A stretch of 37,325 nucleotides of DNA from Romboutsia maritimum (lineage in GTDB: Bacteria; Bacillota; Clostridia; Peptostreptococcales; Peptostreptococcaceae), in contig NZ_NOJZ02000025.1 of NCBI RefSeq assembly GCF_002251085.2, positions 1-37,325 of the forward strand. The letters are read 5' to 3'. Below are positions 1 to 8,726 of the stretch, in pieces; the stretch's first letter is position 1, and every line of letters begins with the position of its first letter. The notes under the pieces are model-generated. The model had not been told where the DNA came from. It saw only the letters and a list, made by a program, of their open reading frames with translations, and ran no database searches. The translations under genes and the position numbers were made by a program.

Positions 1-197
1 ATGCAGATATATTATTAGCACCAGATATAGAAGCAGGAAATATATTATATAAATCTTTAGTATTTTTCTCAAAATCAAAAAATGCAGGCATTATAGTTGG
101 AGCTAAGGCACCAATAATATTGACTTCTAGAGCCGACAGTGAAGAAACTAAGCTAAATTCAATAGCTTTAGGTGTTTTGATGGCAGCTAGAGCTTAA
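1..197 (+). CDS. ptb: Phosphate butyryltransferase, C-terminal end (partial)
   Basis: The reading frame starts before the window and ends at TAA 195-197, leaving 64 visible residues (frame from base 3). The visible part contains ADILLAPDIEAGNILYKSL, a stretch typical of the phosphotransacetylase/phosphate-butyryltransferase C-terminal domain, and ends in VLMAARA. Family role: converts an acyl-CoA (butyryl-CoA or branched-chain acyl-CoA) plus phosphate to acyl phosphate in the cytoplasm. It lies 21 bp before the butyrate kinase gene, the usual ptb-buk operon, so the two enzymes would together yield ATP from acyl-CoA. Identity rests on the conserved C-terminal segment plus the buk neighbour; the catalytic N-terminal part is not visible. 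Confidence 0.88.
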   Translation, partial: ADILLAPDIEAGNILYKSLVFFSKSKNAGIIVGAKAPIILTSRADSEETKLNSIALGVLMAARA

Positions 198-218
198 AAA
201 TATTAGGGGGGTATCCAG

Positions 219-1316
219 ATGAATAAGATGTTTAAAATACTAACTATCAATCCTGGTTCAACATCAACTAAGATTGCAGTATTCAAAGATGAAGAGTTAG
301 TATTTGAAAAAACTTTAAGACATTCTTCTGAGGAAATAGGCCAATATAAAAAAGTAGCAGATCAATTTGAGTTTAGAAAAAAGGTAATAGAAGAAGCTCT
401 ATTAGAAGGTGGAGTTAAGACAGGTGACTTAGATGCAGTAGTTGGTAGAGGAGGACTTCTTAGACCAATACAAGGTGGTACATATACCATAAATGATGTA
501 ATGGTAGAAGACTTAAGAGTGGGCATATTAGGGGAACATGCTTCAAACTTAGGAGGACTTATAGCTAAGCAAATAGGGGATGAGGTTGATATACCTTCAT
601 ACATAGTAGATCCTGTGGTTGTTGATGAAATGGAAGATGTAGCTAGAGTATCAGGAAGTCCTGATATAAATAGAAAAAGCATTTTCCATGCATTAAATCA
701 AAAGGCAACAGCTAGAAGAGCTGCTAAAGAGCTAGAAAAAAACTATAATGAATGTAATTTTATTGTTGCACATATGGGTGGAGGTATATCTATAGGAGCA
801 CATGAAAAAGGTAAAGTAATAGATGTTGCAAATGCATTAGATGGAGAAGGTCCATTTTCTCCAGAAAGAAGTGGTGGATTACCAGTTGGAGATTTAGTTA
901 AAATGTGTTTCAGTGGTAAGTACACTCAAGAAGAAATTAAGAAAAAAATCAAAGGGAATGGTGGATTAGTAGGATATTTAAATACTAATGATGTTAGAGA
1001 AGTAGAAAGTAAAATATCTACTGGAGATAAAGAATACAAATTAATACATGAAGCTATGGTATATCAAGTCTGTAAAGAGATAGGATCTTGTGCGACTGTT
1101 CTTAAAGGAGATGTAGATGCAATTTTATTAACAGGAGGTATAGCATATTCAAATTTAATTACTAATATGATAAAAGATAGGGTTAAATTTATAGCGGATG
1201 TAAAGGTTTACCCAGGTGAAGATGAAATGATAGCTTTAGCACAAGGTGGACTTAGAGTATTAAGAGAAGAAGAAGAAGCTAGAGTTTATTTATGTGAGCC
1301 TGAGTGTAGTTTATAA
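219..1316 (+). CDS. buk: Butyrate kinase
   Basis: A 365-residue ASKHA-fold acyl kinase, close to the usual 355-360 residues. Residues 10-22 ([13 protein letters not shown]) are the phosphate-1 motif, and [12 protein letters not shown] near residue 185 is the second nucleotide-binding loop of acetate/butyrate kinases. It transfers phosphate from butyryl phosphate (or isobutyryl/isovaleryl phosphate) to ADP. The ATG at 219 is preceded by AGGGGGG at 205-211, so this start is well supported. A second Met three codons in is a poorer fit to the ribosome site. The C-terminus is acidic and then Cys-containing (EEEEAR...CEPECSL), slightly longer than usual. It is cotranscribed with ptb upstream. The 2-oxoacid oxidoreductase genes downstream suggest branched-chain 2-oxoacids as the carbon source for this ATP-yielding step. 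Confidence 0.93.
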   Translation: MNKMFKILTINPGSTSTKIAVFKDEELVFEKTLRHSSEEIGQYKKVADQFEFRKKVIEEALLEGGVKTGDLDAVVGRGGLLRPIQGGTYTINDVMVEDLRVGILGEHASNLGGLIAKQIGDEVDIPSYIVDPVVVDEMEDVARVSGSPDINRKSIFHALNQKATARRAAKELEKNYNECNFIVAHMGGGISIGAHEKGKVIDVANALDGEGPFSPERSGGLPVGDLVKMCFSGKYTQEEIKKKIKGNGGLVGYLNTNDVREVESKISTGDKEYKLIHEAMVYQVCKEIGSCATVLKGDVDAILLTGGIAYSNLITNMIKDRVKFIADVKVYPGEDEMIALAQGGLRVLREEEEARVYLCEPECSL

Positions 1317-1366
1317 CATTATAAAGGATAAATCATATATCGTATATGACTTAATAGGTGATTTTT

Positions 1367-2044
1367 ATGATAAATAATGACAATAGAATAAGGATTATAA
1401 TAGGGCATTATGGTAGTGGAAAAACTGAATTTTCAATGAATTATATCACTAAGTTAAAAAAATTAACTAAAAAGAAGGTTGCAATAGCAGATTTAGATGT
1501 AGTAAATGTTTATTTCAGAACTAGAGAAAAAAAGGATTTATTAGAGTCCTTAAATATAATTGCTATAGATAGCTCAGTAAATGCTTCAACATTAGATTTA
1601 CCATCAGTTTCAGCAAAGGTTATGACTCCGTTAAATGATGAGTCATATGAATATTTAATGGATGCAGGTGGTGATAATGTAGGAGCAAGAGTAGTAGGTA
1701 GATTTGCTCATTTAATAAAAGAAAATGATTATGATATGTTTTGTGTAGTAAATGCAAACAGAGAGCAAACTCAAACTGCTGAAGGTGTTATCAGACATAT
1801 AAGAGAAATAGAAAAGGCATCTAAATTGAAAGTTACAGGCTTAATCAATAATACTCATCTTATTAGATCAACTACTATTGATGATGTATTAAGAGGCCAA
1901 GAGGTAGCTAAAGAGGTTTCTAAAGCATGTAATATACCTATAAAGTATGTTACATGTTTAGAAAATCTAGTAGATCAACTACCTAAAGATTTAGAGGGAG
2001 AAGTTTTTCCTATAAAACTTTATATGAGAGAAGACTGGATGTAG
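1367..2044 (+). CDS. P-loop ATPase of the 2-oxoacid oxidoreductase operon, function unknown
   Basis: A 225-residue protein if it starts at ATG 1367, where AGGTGA at 1356-1361 gives a 5-base spacing; a GTG at 1358 would add three residues but overlaps that ribosome site. Walker A is GHYGSGKT (residues 13-20). A second motif, LMDAGGDNVGARVVGRF, sits about where SIMIBI-class (MinD/NifH/CooC-like) ATPases carry their Walker B/switch region. The fold suggests an ATPase that acts on a protein partner or metal cofactor, but no substrate can be read from sequence. Position between buk and the ferredoxin subunit of a 2-oxoacid:ferredoxin oxidoreductase suggests, as inference only, a maturation or accessory role for that Fe-S enzyme. 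A small 7-bp inverted repeat without a T-run lies in the gap before it (1333-1349). Confidence 0.7.
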   Translation: MINNDNRIRIIIGHYGSGKTEFSMNYITKLKKLTKKKVAIADLDVVNVYFRTREKKDLLESLNIIAIDSSVNASTLDLPSVSAKVMTPLNDESYEYLMDAGGDNVGARVVGRFAHLIKENDYDMFCVVNANREQTQTAEGVIRHIREIEKASKLKVTGLINNTHLIRSTTIDDVLRGQEVAKEVSKACNIPIKYVTCLENLVDQLPKDLEGEVFPIKLYMREDWM

Positions 2045-2086
2045 TTTTGGGCTCAAATATATAAAAAGTATAAGGAGGATTGAATA

Positions 2087-2302
2087 ATGGCTAAAGGGAA
2101 AGTTACTTTTAATCAAGAACGCTGTAAGAGTTGTGGATTGTGCATAGAGGTATGTCCAGCTGGTATTATAGAAATAGACACAAACACAATAAATTTAAAA
2201 GGATATAATCCAGCAAAAGTTTCAGAAGTTGAAAAGTGTGTAGGATGCGCAAGCTGTGCAATGATGTGTCCAGATGTAGCTATAACAGTGGAAAGAGACT
2301 AA
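2087..2302 (+). CDS. korD: 2-oxoacid:ferredoxin oxidoreductase, delta (ferredoxin) subunit
   Basis: A 71-residue 2x[4Fe-4S] ferredoxin with two complete CxxCxxCxxxCP clusters: Cys13, 16, 19, 23 and Cys51, 54, 57, 61. In four-subunit 2-oxoacid:ferredoxin oxidoreductases this subunit passes electrons from the thiamine-diphosphate site to free ferredoxin. The ribosome site AAGGAGG lies just before the ATG, and the alpha, beta and gamma subunit genes follow directly (order delta-alpha-beta-gamma). The kor symbol is a family label: the 2-oxoglutarate and branched-chain (vor) enzymes cannot be told apart from sequence here. Confidence 0.88.
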   Translation: MAKGKVTFNQERCKSCGLCIEVCPAGIIEIDTNTINLKGYNPAKVSEVEKCVGCASCAMMCPDVAITVERD

Positions 2303-2331
2303 TAGTTTAAAAAAAATAAGGGGGAATTTTT

Positions 2332-3408
2332 ATGGCTAAGATACTTATGAAAGGTAACGAAGCATTTGGTAAAGCAGCGATAGAAGCTGGTTGTAAATAC
2401 TTCTTTGGTTACCCAATAACTCCACAAAGTGAACTACCAGAATACTTATCTAGAGAGTTACCTAAAATTGGTGGAGCATTTGTTCAAGCAGAATCAGAAG
2501 TTTCTGCAATAAATATGGTTTATGGTGCAGCAGGAGCAGGGGCAAGAGTTATGACATCATCATCATCACCAGGTATTGCATTAAAACAAGAAGGTATAAC
2601 TTATGCAGCAGGAGCAGAACTTCCATGTGTTGTAATTAATGTAATGAGAGGTGGTCCAGGACTTGGAAGTATACAACCATCTCAATCTGATTATTTTATG
2701 GCAACAAGAGGTGGAGGTAATGGAGATTATAGAACTCCAGTATTTGCACCAGCATCAGTTCAAGAAGCTGTTGATATGATAATGGAAGCTTTTGATGTTG
2801 CAGATTACTATAGAACACCTGTCATGGTTCTAGCAGATGGTATGATAGGACAAATGATGGAACCAGTTGAATTTAAAGAATCTAAGAAAAGACAATTACC
2901 TAAAAAAGATTGGGCAACAGTAGGAACTAAAGGTGAAAGAAAGCCTAATATAATAAATTCCTTATACTTAGAGGCTGATGTACTAGAACAACATTGTATA
3001 AAACTTGATAAAAAATACAATGAAATAGAAAAAAATGAAGTTCAATATGAAATGTATAAGACAGAAGATGCTGAATTAGTATTTGTAGCATATGGAACAA
3101 CTTCAAGAATAGTAAAAACTACAATAGATTTATTAAGAGCGGAAGATATAAAAGTAGGTCTTATAAGACCTAAAGTATTATGGCCTTTCCCAACTGAAGC
3201 ATTTGAAAAAATACCAAATGCTAAAAATTTATTAACAGTTGAAATGAGTATGGGTCAAATGGTAGAAGATGTTAAATTAGCAATTGAAGGAAAATTACCA
3301 GTTCATTTCTATGGAAGAGCTGGAGGAATGGCTCCATCACCATCAGAAATAGTTGATAAAGCTAAAGAAATAATGGGAAAAGAATTAGCTACAGGAGGTG
3401 CTAGATAA
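2332..3408 (+). CDS. korA: 2-oxoacid:ferredoxin oxidoreductase, alpha subunit
   Basis: 358 residues, the expected size for the alpha subunit of the four-subunit enzyme (pyrimidine-binding domain plus transketolase C-terminal domain). The N-terminal GYPITPQSE (near residue 27) and the following E-S-E-V-S-A-I-N segment are the family's pyrimidine-binding/substrate region, and GGPGLGSIQPSQSDYF (around residue 108) is a further hallmark. With the beta subunit it decarboxylates a 2-oxoacid and makes acyl-CoA while reducing ferredoxin, in the cytoplasm. The AGGGGGA ribosome site precedes the ATG. Its last base is shared with the beta gene start (TAATG overlap), indicating translational coupling. 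Substrate could be 2-oxoglutarate or branched-chain 2-oxoacids; the ptb-buk genes upstream favour the latter. Confidence 0.9.
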   Translation: MAKILMKGNEAFGKAAIEAGCKYFFGYPITPQSELPEYLSRELPKIGGAFVQAESEVSAINMVYGAAGAGARVMTSSSSPGIALKQEGITYAAGAELPCVVINVMRGGPGLGSIQPSQSDYFMATRGGGNGDYRTPVFAPASVQEAVDMIMEAFDVADYYRTPVMVLADGMIGQMMEPVEFKESKKRQLPKKDWATVGTKGERKPNIINSLYLEADVLEQHCIKLDKKYNEIEKNEVQYEMYKTEDAELVFVAYGTTSRIVKTTIDLLRAEDIKVGLIRPKVLWPFPTEAFEKIPNAKNLLTVEMSMGQMVEDVKLAIEGKLPVHFYGRAGGMAPSPSEIVDKAKEIMGKELATGGAR

Positions 3409-4163
3409 TGTCTGTTGTATTTGAAAAAACAAATGGATTAACAGAAGCTAAAACTCACTATTGTCCAGGATGTACTCATGGTATAATTCATAGATTAGTA
3501 GCAGAAGTTTTAGAAGAATTAGATGTACTTGGAAATACTATAGGTGTTGTACCAGTTGGATGTTCAGTTTTAGCATACAATTATTTTAATTGTGATGTTC
3601 AAGAAGCATCTCATGGTAGAGCTCCAGCAGCAGCTACAGGAGTAAAAAGAGTTCATCCAGATAAAGTAGTATTTACTTATCAAGGGGATGGAGATTTAGC
3701 TTCAATTGGTACAGCTGAAATAGTACATGCAGCTGCTAGAGGTGAAAAAATAACTACTATATTTGTAAACAATACTACATATGGAATGACAGGTGGACAA
3801 ATGGCACCAACTACGTTAATTGGCCAAAAAGCTACTACAGCTCAAAATGGTAGAAATCCAGAAACACAAGGATATCCTATAAGAATGAGTGAAATGTTAT
3901 CAACATTAACAGGAGCAGTATTTGTAGAAAGAGTTTCTGTTGATACTCCAGCTAATGTTAGAAAAGCTAAAAAAGCTATAAAAAAAGCATTCCAAGTTCA
4001 ACAAGAAGGTTTAGGATTTGGAATAGTAGAAGTATTATCTACATGTCCTACTAACTGGGGTATGGCTCCAAATAATGCGTTACAATGGTTAAGAGACAAT
4101 ATGATGCCATATTATCCAATAGGAAATTTAAAAGATGTTGAACTTAATGGGGGGGTGAAGTAA
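3408..4163 (+). CDS. korB: 2-oxoacid:ferredoxin oxidoreductase, beta (thiamine diphosphate) subunit
   Basis: 251 residues. HYCPGCTHG (Cys19, Cys22) and Cys52 match the beta subunit's conserved cysteines, and GDGDLASIG (from Gly93) with NN at 121-122 is the thiamine-diphosphate/Mg binding motif. It forms the catalytic site together with the alpha subunit. The ATG overlaps the alpha stop codon by one base. The next gene starts one base after this stop, so the four subunit genes form one tight transcription unit. Length and motifs are complete with no sign of decay. Confidence 0.9.
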   Translation: MSVVFEKTNGLTEAKTHYCPGCTHGIIHRLVAEVLEELDVLGNTIGVVPVGCSVLAYNYFNCDVQEASHGRAPAAATGVKRVHPDKVVFTYQGDGDLASIGTAEIVHAAARGEKITTIFVNNTTYGMTGGQMAPTTLIGQKATTAQNGRNPETQGYPIRMSEMLSTLTGAVFVERVSVDTPANVRKAKKAIKKAFQVQQEGLGFGIVEVLSTCPTNWGMAPNNALQWLRDNMMPYYPIGNLKDVELNGGVK

Positions 4164-4164
4164 T

Positions 4165-4707
4165 ATGTCTACAGCTAGAGTAATATGTGCAGGCTTCGGT
4201 GGCCAAGGTGTTATGTCTATGGGACAATTACTTACTTATGCAGGAATGCTAGAAGGTAAAGAAGTTTCTTGGTTACCATCTTATGGACCAGAAATGCGTG
4301 GAGGAACTGCAAACTGTGCAGTAACTGTATCTGATCAACCTGTTGGTTCTCCACTTATAACAGATGATGCAACTTGTGCAATAATAATGAATTTACCTTC
4401 ACTTGATAAATTTGAAAAAGATGTTGTTCCAGGTGGAAAAATTTTAATAAATAGTTCATTAATAGATCAAAAAGTAAAAAGAACAGATGTTGATGTACAT
4501 TATATACCAGCAAATGATCTTGCTACTGAATTAGGTAATCCAAAAGTTGCAAATATGATAATGCTAGGTGCATACTTAAAAGCAAGTGAAACAGTAGATA
4601 TAGAATCTGTTTTAGATGCATTTAAAAAAGTATTCGGTCCTAGAAAAGAAAAATTTGTACCTTTAAATAGATCTGCTTTACAAAAAGGTGCAGATGCAGT
4701 AAAATAA
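4165..4707 (+). CDS. korC: 2-oxoacid:ferredoxin oxidoreductase, gamma subunit
   Basis: 180 residues, the usual size of the gamma (catalytic CoA-binding type) subunit. GFGGQGV at residues 8-14 is the family's signature glycine-rich loop, followed by the SYGPEMRGG segment near residue 50 that is strongly conserved in pyruvate/2-oxoacid ferredoxin oxidoreductase gamma domains. The start follows the beta stop immediately, with GGGGGGTGA ahead of it as ribosome site. It is the last gene of the operon, and an intrinsic terminator lies 30 bp downstream. Confidence 0.9.
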   Translation: MSTARVICAGFGGQGVMSMGQLLTYAGMLEGKEVSWLPSYGPEMRGGTANCAVTVSDQPVGSPLITDDATCAIIMNLPSLDKFEKDVVPGGKILINSSLIDQKVKRTDVDVHYIPANDLATELGNPKVANMIMLGAYLKASETVDIESVLDAFKKVFGPRKEKFVPLNRSALQKGADAVK

Positions 4708-4737
4708 TTTAAATAAAAAAATTTAAAAATATCAAAT

Positions 4738-4770
4738 AAAAGACAATAGAATTATTTCTATTGTCTTTTT
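4738..4770 (+). terminator. Intrinsic terminator after the oxidoreductase operon
   Basis: A 14-bp perfect stem (4738-4751 with 4756-4769), 4-base loop, whose 3' arm runs into TTTTT. It closes the ptb-buk-oxidoreductase unit before glmM. Confidence 0.9.
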
Positions 4771-4883
4771 AACGTATAAGTATTAAAATATTTCTATGAC
4801 TCACAATAGAAATTTAAGCACATTTATGTATAAATAGAATATATTATATTTTGATACGCTTTCATTAGGAAAGGAGATTTTTA

Positions 4884-6230
4884 ATGAGAAAATATTTTGG
4901 TACTGACGGAGTAAGAGGAATAGCTAATACAGAGCTTACTTGTGATTTAGCTTACAAACTTGGAAGAGCCGGAGGCTATGTTTTAGCGCAAGGAGACCAT
5001 AGAGTTAAAGTAGTAGTAGGGAAAGATACTAGAATATCAGGAGATATGTTAGAATCATCTCTAATAGCAGGATTAATGTCTGTGGGGTGTGATGTTATAA
5101 CAGTTGGAGTTATACCAACGCCAGCAGTTGCATATTTAACAAGAAAATATGGAGCAGATTGTGGAGTAGTTATATCAGCATCACATAATCCAGTGGAGTA
5201 TAACGGTATAAAATTCTTTAATAAAGAAGGATATAAATTAGATGATGAATTAGAATTAAAAATAGAAGAATATATAGATGATATAGAAAAAGTAGATTGT
5301 AATCCAGTTGGAGAACATGTAGGTAAAAAGATACACAAGCATGAGGCACAAAGAGAATTTATAGATTATTTAAAATCAATAATAAATGCAGATTTTAAAG
5401 GTCTAAAAATTGTGTTAGATTGTGCAAATGGAGCATCTTATAACGTAGCACCAGTTGTATTTAAAGAATTAGGTGCAAGTGTAATAGCTATAAATAATGA
5501 GCCAAATGGGAATAATATAAATGACAACTGCGGATCAACGCATCCAAAACAATTACAAGAAGCTGTTTTAGCTAATAATGCAGACTTAGGTCTTGCTTAT
5601 GATGGAGATGCAGATAGATTAATTGCTGTAGATGAAAAGGGACAAATCGTTGATGGCGATCATATAATGATACTGGGCGCTATATATTTAAAGAAAAATA
5701 AACAGTTAGCCCAAGATACGCTAGTAGTGACAGTTATGAGTAATATAGGTCTTACAGTAGCTGCTAAAGAATATGGTATAAATTTAGCTACTACAACTGT
5801 AGGAGATAGATATGTACTTGAAGAAATGAAAAAAAGTGGATACAATCTTGGTGGGGAACAATCTGGACATATGATATTCTTAGATTATAATACAACTGGA
5901 GATGGAGTATTAAGTTCATTAGTTCTTACAAAGATAGTTTTAGAAGAAAAGAAAAAACTATCAGAACTTGCATCTGTAATGACGGAGTATCCACAAGTAT
6001 TAGTTAATGCAAGAATAAAAAATGAGAATAAGAATAAATATATGGAATATCCAGAAATAAAATCTGAGATAGAGAGAATAGAAGCACTACTAGATGGATG
6101 TGGAAGAGTTTTAATAAGACCTTCAGGAACAGAACCATTAGTAAGAGTGATGTTAGAAGGTAAAGAGGAAGGTCAAATAAAAGAATTAGCTACAAATTTA
6201 GCTAATCTTATAAAAGAAAAATTATCGTAA
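4884..6230 (+). CDS. glmM: Phosphoglucosamine mutase
   Basis: 448 residues, the standard length. ISASHNP places the catalytic phosphoserine at Ser100; DGDADR in the middle is the Mg-binding loop and RPSGTEP near residue 412 the phosphate-binding loop of the alpha-D-phosphohexomutase family. It interconverts glucosamine-6-phosphate and glucosamine-1-phosphate for UDP-GlcNAc and peptidoglycan synthesis. The ATG at 4884 is preceded by AAAGGAGA. The gene is followed by a hairpin and then directly by the glmS ribozyme, so glmM and glmS, successive steps of one pathway, are probably partly cotranscribed. No convincing promoter could be picked in the 176 bp upstream. Confidence 0.96.
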   Translation: MRKYFGTDGVRGIANTELTCDLAYKLGRAGGYVLAQGDHRVKVVVGKDTRISGDMLESSLIAGLMSVGCDVITVGVIPTPAVAYLTRKYGADCGVVISASHNPVEYNGIKFFNKEGYKLDDELELKIEEYIDDIEKVDCNPVGEHVGKKIHKHEAQREFIDYLKSIINADFKGLKIVLDCANGASYNVAPVVFKELGASVIAINNEPNGNNINDNCGSTHPKQLQEAVLANNADLGLAYDGDADRLIAVDEKGQIVDGDHIMILGAIYLKKNKQLAQDTLVVTVMSNIGLTVAAKEYGINLATTTVGDRYVLEEMKKSGYNLGGEQSGHMIFLDYNTTGDGVLSSLVLTKIVLEEKKKLSELASVMTEYPQVLVNARIKNENKNKYMEYPEIKSEIERIEALLDGCGRVLIRPSGTEPLVRVMLEGKEEGQIKELATNLANLIKEKLS

Positions 6231-6236
6231 ATTAGA

Positions 6237-6262
6237 AAAAGTGAATGTTTTATTCACTTTTT
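6237..6262 (+). terminator. Hairpin after glmM, abutting the glmS ribozyme
   Basis: A 10-bp perfect stem (6237-6246 with 6252-6261) with a 5-base loop; the 3' arm ends in a short T-run and then AA. It looks like a weak terminator, but the ribozyme cleavage point is only two to three bases further on, so it may equally be the 5' leader of the ribozyme on read-through transcripts. Confidence 0.65.
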
Positions 6263-6263
6263 A

Positions 6264-6440
6264 AGCGCCAGAACTTAGTAGATGACTATCTAGTTAAGTA
6301 ATATTGGACTAAGTTGACGAGGACAGAGTTAATCGAATTATCGGCGGATGCTCTGCGGTGAGTTTACCATCGAAGAACTTTATTAAAATACAGGAGTGAT
6401 TCTGTACACAAAGTAAAGCTTAAGTAAACTTAAATGACCT
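6264..6440 (+). ncRNA. glmS ribozyme-riboswitch
   Basis: Conserved core of the glucosamine-6-phosphate-activated self-cleaving ribozyme: AGCGCCAGAACT at 6264-6275, AGTTGACGAGGACAG at about 6311-6325, and ATCGGCGG...CTCTGCGGT near 6340-6358, in the right order and spacing before glmS. Cleavage is expected between A6264 and G6265. Family knowledge: when glucosamine-6-phosphate is high the leader cleaves itself and glmS mRNA is degraded. The 3' boundary (peripheral helices) is approximate. Confidence 0.95.
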
Positions 6441-6482
6441 ATCTCTTAAAATATAAAATAATATTTTTAGGAGGAAACAAAT

Positions 6483-8312
6483 ATGTGTGGTATAGTTGGA
6501 TATTTAGGTAATAGACAAGCAACAGAAGTTCTTATAGAGGGACTATCGAAGTTAGAATATAGAGGGTATGATTCTGCAGGTGTTGCAGTTAATACTGGAG
6601 ATGACTTAGAAATAAGAAAGTTTAAAGGTAGATTAGCAGTATTAGCAGAAGACTTACAAAAAAATCCTATAAAAGGTGGATTAGGAATAGGGCATACAAG
6701 ATGGGCAACTCATGGAGAGCCATCTGATGTAAACTCTCACCCTCATTTTAATATGGATAAAACAATATCGGTTGTTCATAATGGAATAATCGAAAATTAT
6801 ATTGAGTTAAGAGAAGAATTACAATCTGAAGGGGTAGTATTCTTATCTCAAACAGATACTGAAGTTGTAGCTCATTTAGTAGATAAATTCTATGAAGGAA
6901 ATTTATTAGATGCAGTTTATAAAGCAACTGAAAAATTAAGAGGAGCATATGCTTTAGGAGTAATTTGTTCTGATAATGTAAAAGAATTAGTAGCTGTAAG
7001 AAAAGATAGTCCATTAGTAGTAGGAGTTGGAGAAGGCGAGAACTTTATAGCGTCAGACATACCAGCAATATTAAAATATACTAGAAATGTGTATTTCTTA
7101 GAAAATGGTGAATTTGTTCACATAGTAGAAGATAAAGTAACAATTTTAGATGAAAATAGAAATGTTGTACAAAAACAAATAAATGAAATAACTTGGGATG
7201 TTGAAGCAGCATCTAAAGGTGGATATGATCATTTTATGTTAAAAGAAATACATGAGCAACCTAATGGAGTTAAAGAGACATTATTAAGAAGATTAAATGA
7301 TGATGGAGAAATCCAATTAGATGATATAAAAATGACTAAAGAAGATTTAGAAAAAATAAATAGAGTTTATATAGTAGCTTGTGGAACAGCTTATCATGCA
7401 GGAATTGTTGGAAAATTTGCTATAGAAAAATTTGCAAAAATTCCAGTAATAACTGATATAGCATCAGAATTTAGATATAGTAATCCATTTATTGATGAAA
7501 ATACTTTATTAATATTAGTAAGCCAATCTGGAGAAACAGCAGATACTTTAGCAGCTTTAAGAGATGCTAAATCTAAAGGTGCTAGAATACTATCAGTTAC
7601 TAATGTTGTAGGTTCTTCTATAGCTAGAGAGTCTGATGATGTGTTCTATACTTGGGCAGGTCCAGAGATATCTGTTGCATCTACTAAAGCGTACACTACT
7701 CAATTAGTATCATTCTATATGATAGCTTTAGATTTTGCTATAAAGAAGGGTACAATCACTAGAGAGTATTACAATGAGATGATAGAAAAATTAAAGGAAA
7801 TGCCAGAAAAAGTTGAAAAAGCATTAGAACAAGAAGATTATATAAATAATGTAGTTGCTAAAGAATTGAGAGAAGCAAGTAGTGCATTCTATTTAGGTAG
7901 AGGTCTTGATTATAATTTAGCAATGGAAGGTGCTTTAAAAATAAAAGAAATCTCTTATATACATGCAGAAGCATTTGCAGCAGGAGAATTAAAACATGGT
8001 ACAATAGCTTTAATAGAAAAGGGAACACCAGTTATAGCGATAGCAACTCAAGAGGAATTATTTGAGAAAATGGTATCAAATATGGCCGAAGTTAGAGCTA
8101 GAGGAGCTTATGTTATAGCAATAGCACAAGAAAAAAATAAAGAAGTTGAAAAATCAGCTGATAAGGTAATATATATACCTAATGTAGAAGATATATTATC
8201 TAGTATATTAACTGTATTACCACTTCAATTATTATCATATTATGTTGCAGTTCAAAGAGGTTGTGACGTAGATAAACCAAGAAATTTAGCAAAATCAGTA
8301 ACAGTTGAATAG
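6483..8312 (+). CDS. glmS: Glutamine-fructose-6-phosphate aminotransferase (isomerizing)
   Basis: 609 residues, full length. The N-terminus MCGIVGYLG carries the nucleophilic Cys of the glutaminase domain (exposed after Met removal). RGYDSAGVA (about 27-35) and TRWATHGEP follow, then two SIS sugar-isomerase domains (for example VACGTAYHAG and the SQSGETADT loop), and the C-terminal DKPRNLAKSVTVE is the usual family tail. It makes glucosamine-6-phosphate from fructose-6-phosphate and glutamine, the first step toward UDP-GlcNAc. Ribosome site AGGAGG at 6470-6475. Expression is under the ribozyme directly upstream; a strong terminator follows. Confidence 0.97.
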   Translation: MCGIVGYLGNRQATEVLIEGLSKLEYRGYDSAGVAVNTGDDLEIRKFKGRLAVLAEDLQKNPIKGGLGIGHTRWATHGEPSDVNSHPHFNMDKTISVVHNGIIENYIELREELQSEGVVFLSQTDTEVVAHLVDKFYEGNLLDAVYKATEKLRGAYALGVICSDNVKELVAVRKDSPLVVGVGEGENFIASDIPAILKYTRNVYFLENGEFVHIVEDKVTILDENRNVVQKQINEITWDVEAASKGGYDHFMLKEIHEQPNGVKETLLRRLNDDGEIQLDDIKMTKEDLEKINRVYIVACGTAYHAGIVGKFAIEKFAKIPVITDIASEFRYSNPFIDENTLLILVSQSGETADTLAALRDAKSKGARILSVTNVVGSSIARESDDVFYTWAGPEISVASTKAYTTQLVSFYMIALDFAIKKGTITREYYNEMIEKLKEMPEKVEKALEQEDYINNVVAKELREASSAFYLGRGLDYNLAMEGALKIKEISYIHAEAFAAGELKHGTIALIEKGTPVIAIATQEELFEKMVSNMAEVRARGAYVIAIAQEKNKEVEKSADKVIYIPNVEDILSSILTVLPLQLLSYYVAVQRGCDVDKPRNLAKSVTVE

Positions 8313-8322
8313 ATAGATTAAT

Positions 8323-8372
8323 AAAAAAGGGATTGTCTTAAAGTTTTTATACTTTTGAGATAGCCCTTTTTT
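8323..8372 (+). terminator. Intrinsic terminator after glmS
   Basis: Stem built from AAAAAAGGG(A)TTGTCTTAAAGT and its partner ACTTTTGAGATAGCCCTTTTTT, with a long T-run. Located 10 bp after the glmS stop. Confidence 0.85.
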
Positions 8373-8726
8373 ACATGTAAGGAAACTAAATTGCCTAATT
8401 TTATGTGGATAACCTATAAATAATAGTAATACTAATGAGTCTAAAAATGTAAAAAATGACATTTTGAGCAACATAAAAAATTCATACAAATCTTTAGAAT
8501 ATTTAGAAAAAAATAAAAACTGATAAATTTTAGAATTTATTGTTAAATAGTATCCATTACTAGGGAAATAAAAGGAATAATAAGAAAATATGTAACAATA
8601 TTTTTATATATGTAATTAATTTAATTTAATATATAATACTAATAATATAAATTGATTATAGAGGATTTAAAGTAATTATGTTAATCTATTAGTATAAAAT
8701 TAGTTGAATTTTAGGGGGGAAATTAT
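8373..8726 (+). other. AT-rich intergenic stretch before the sulfite-reductase-like gene
   Basis: About 350 bp without a credible gene or structured RNA. The only recognisable elements are at its right end: a TATAAA/ATAAAAT-type -10 near 8693-8700 and the strong ribosome site AGGGGGG at 8713-8719. The element TTAGTATAAAATT followed by TTTTA.GGGGG also occurs before ywmB. Confidence 0.5.
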
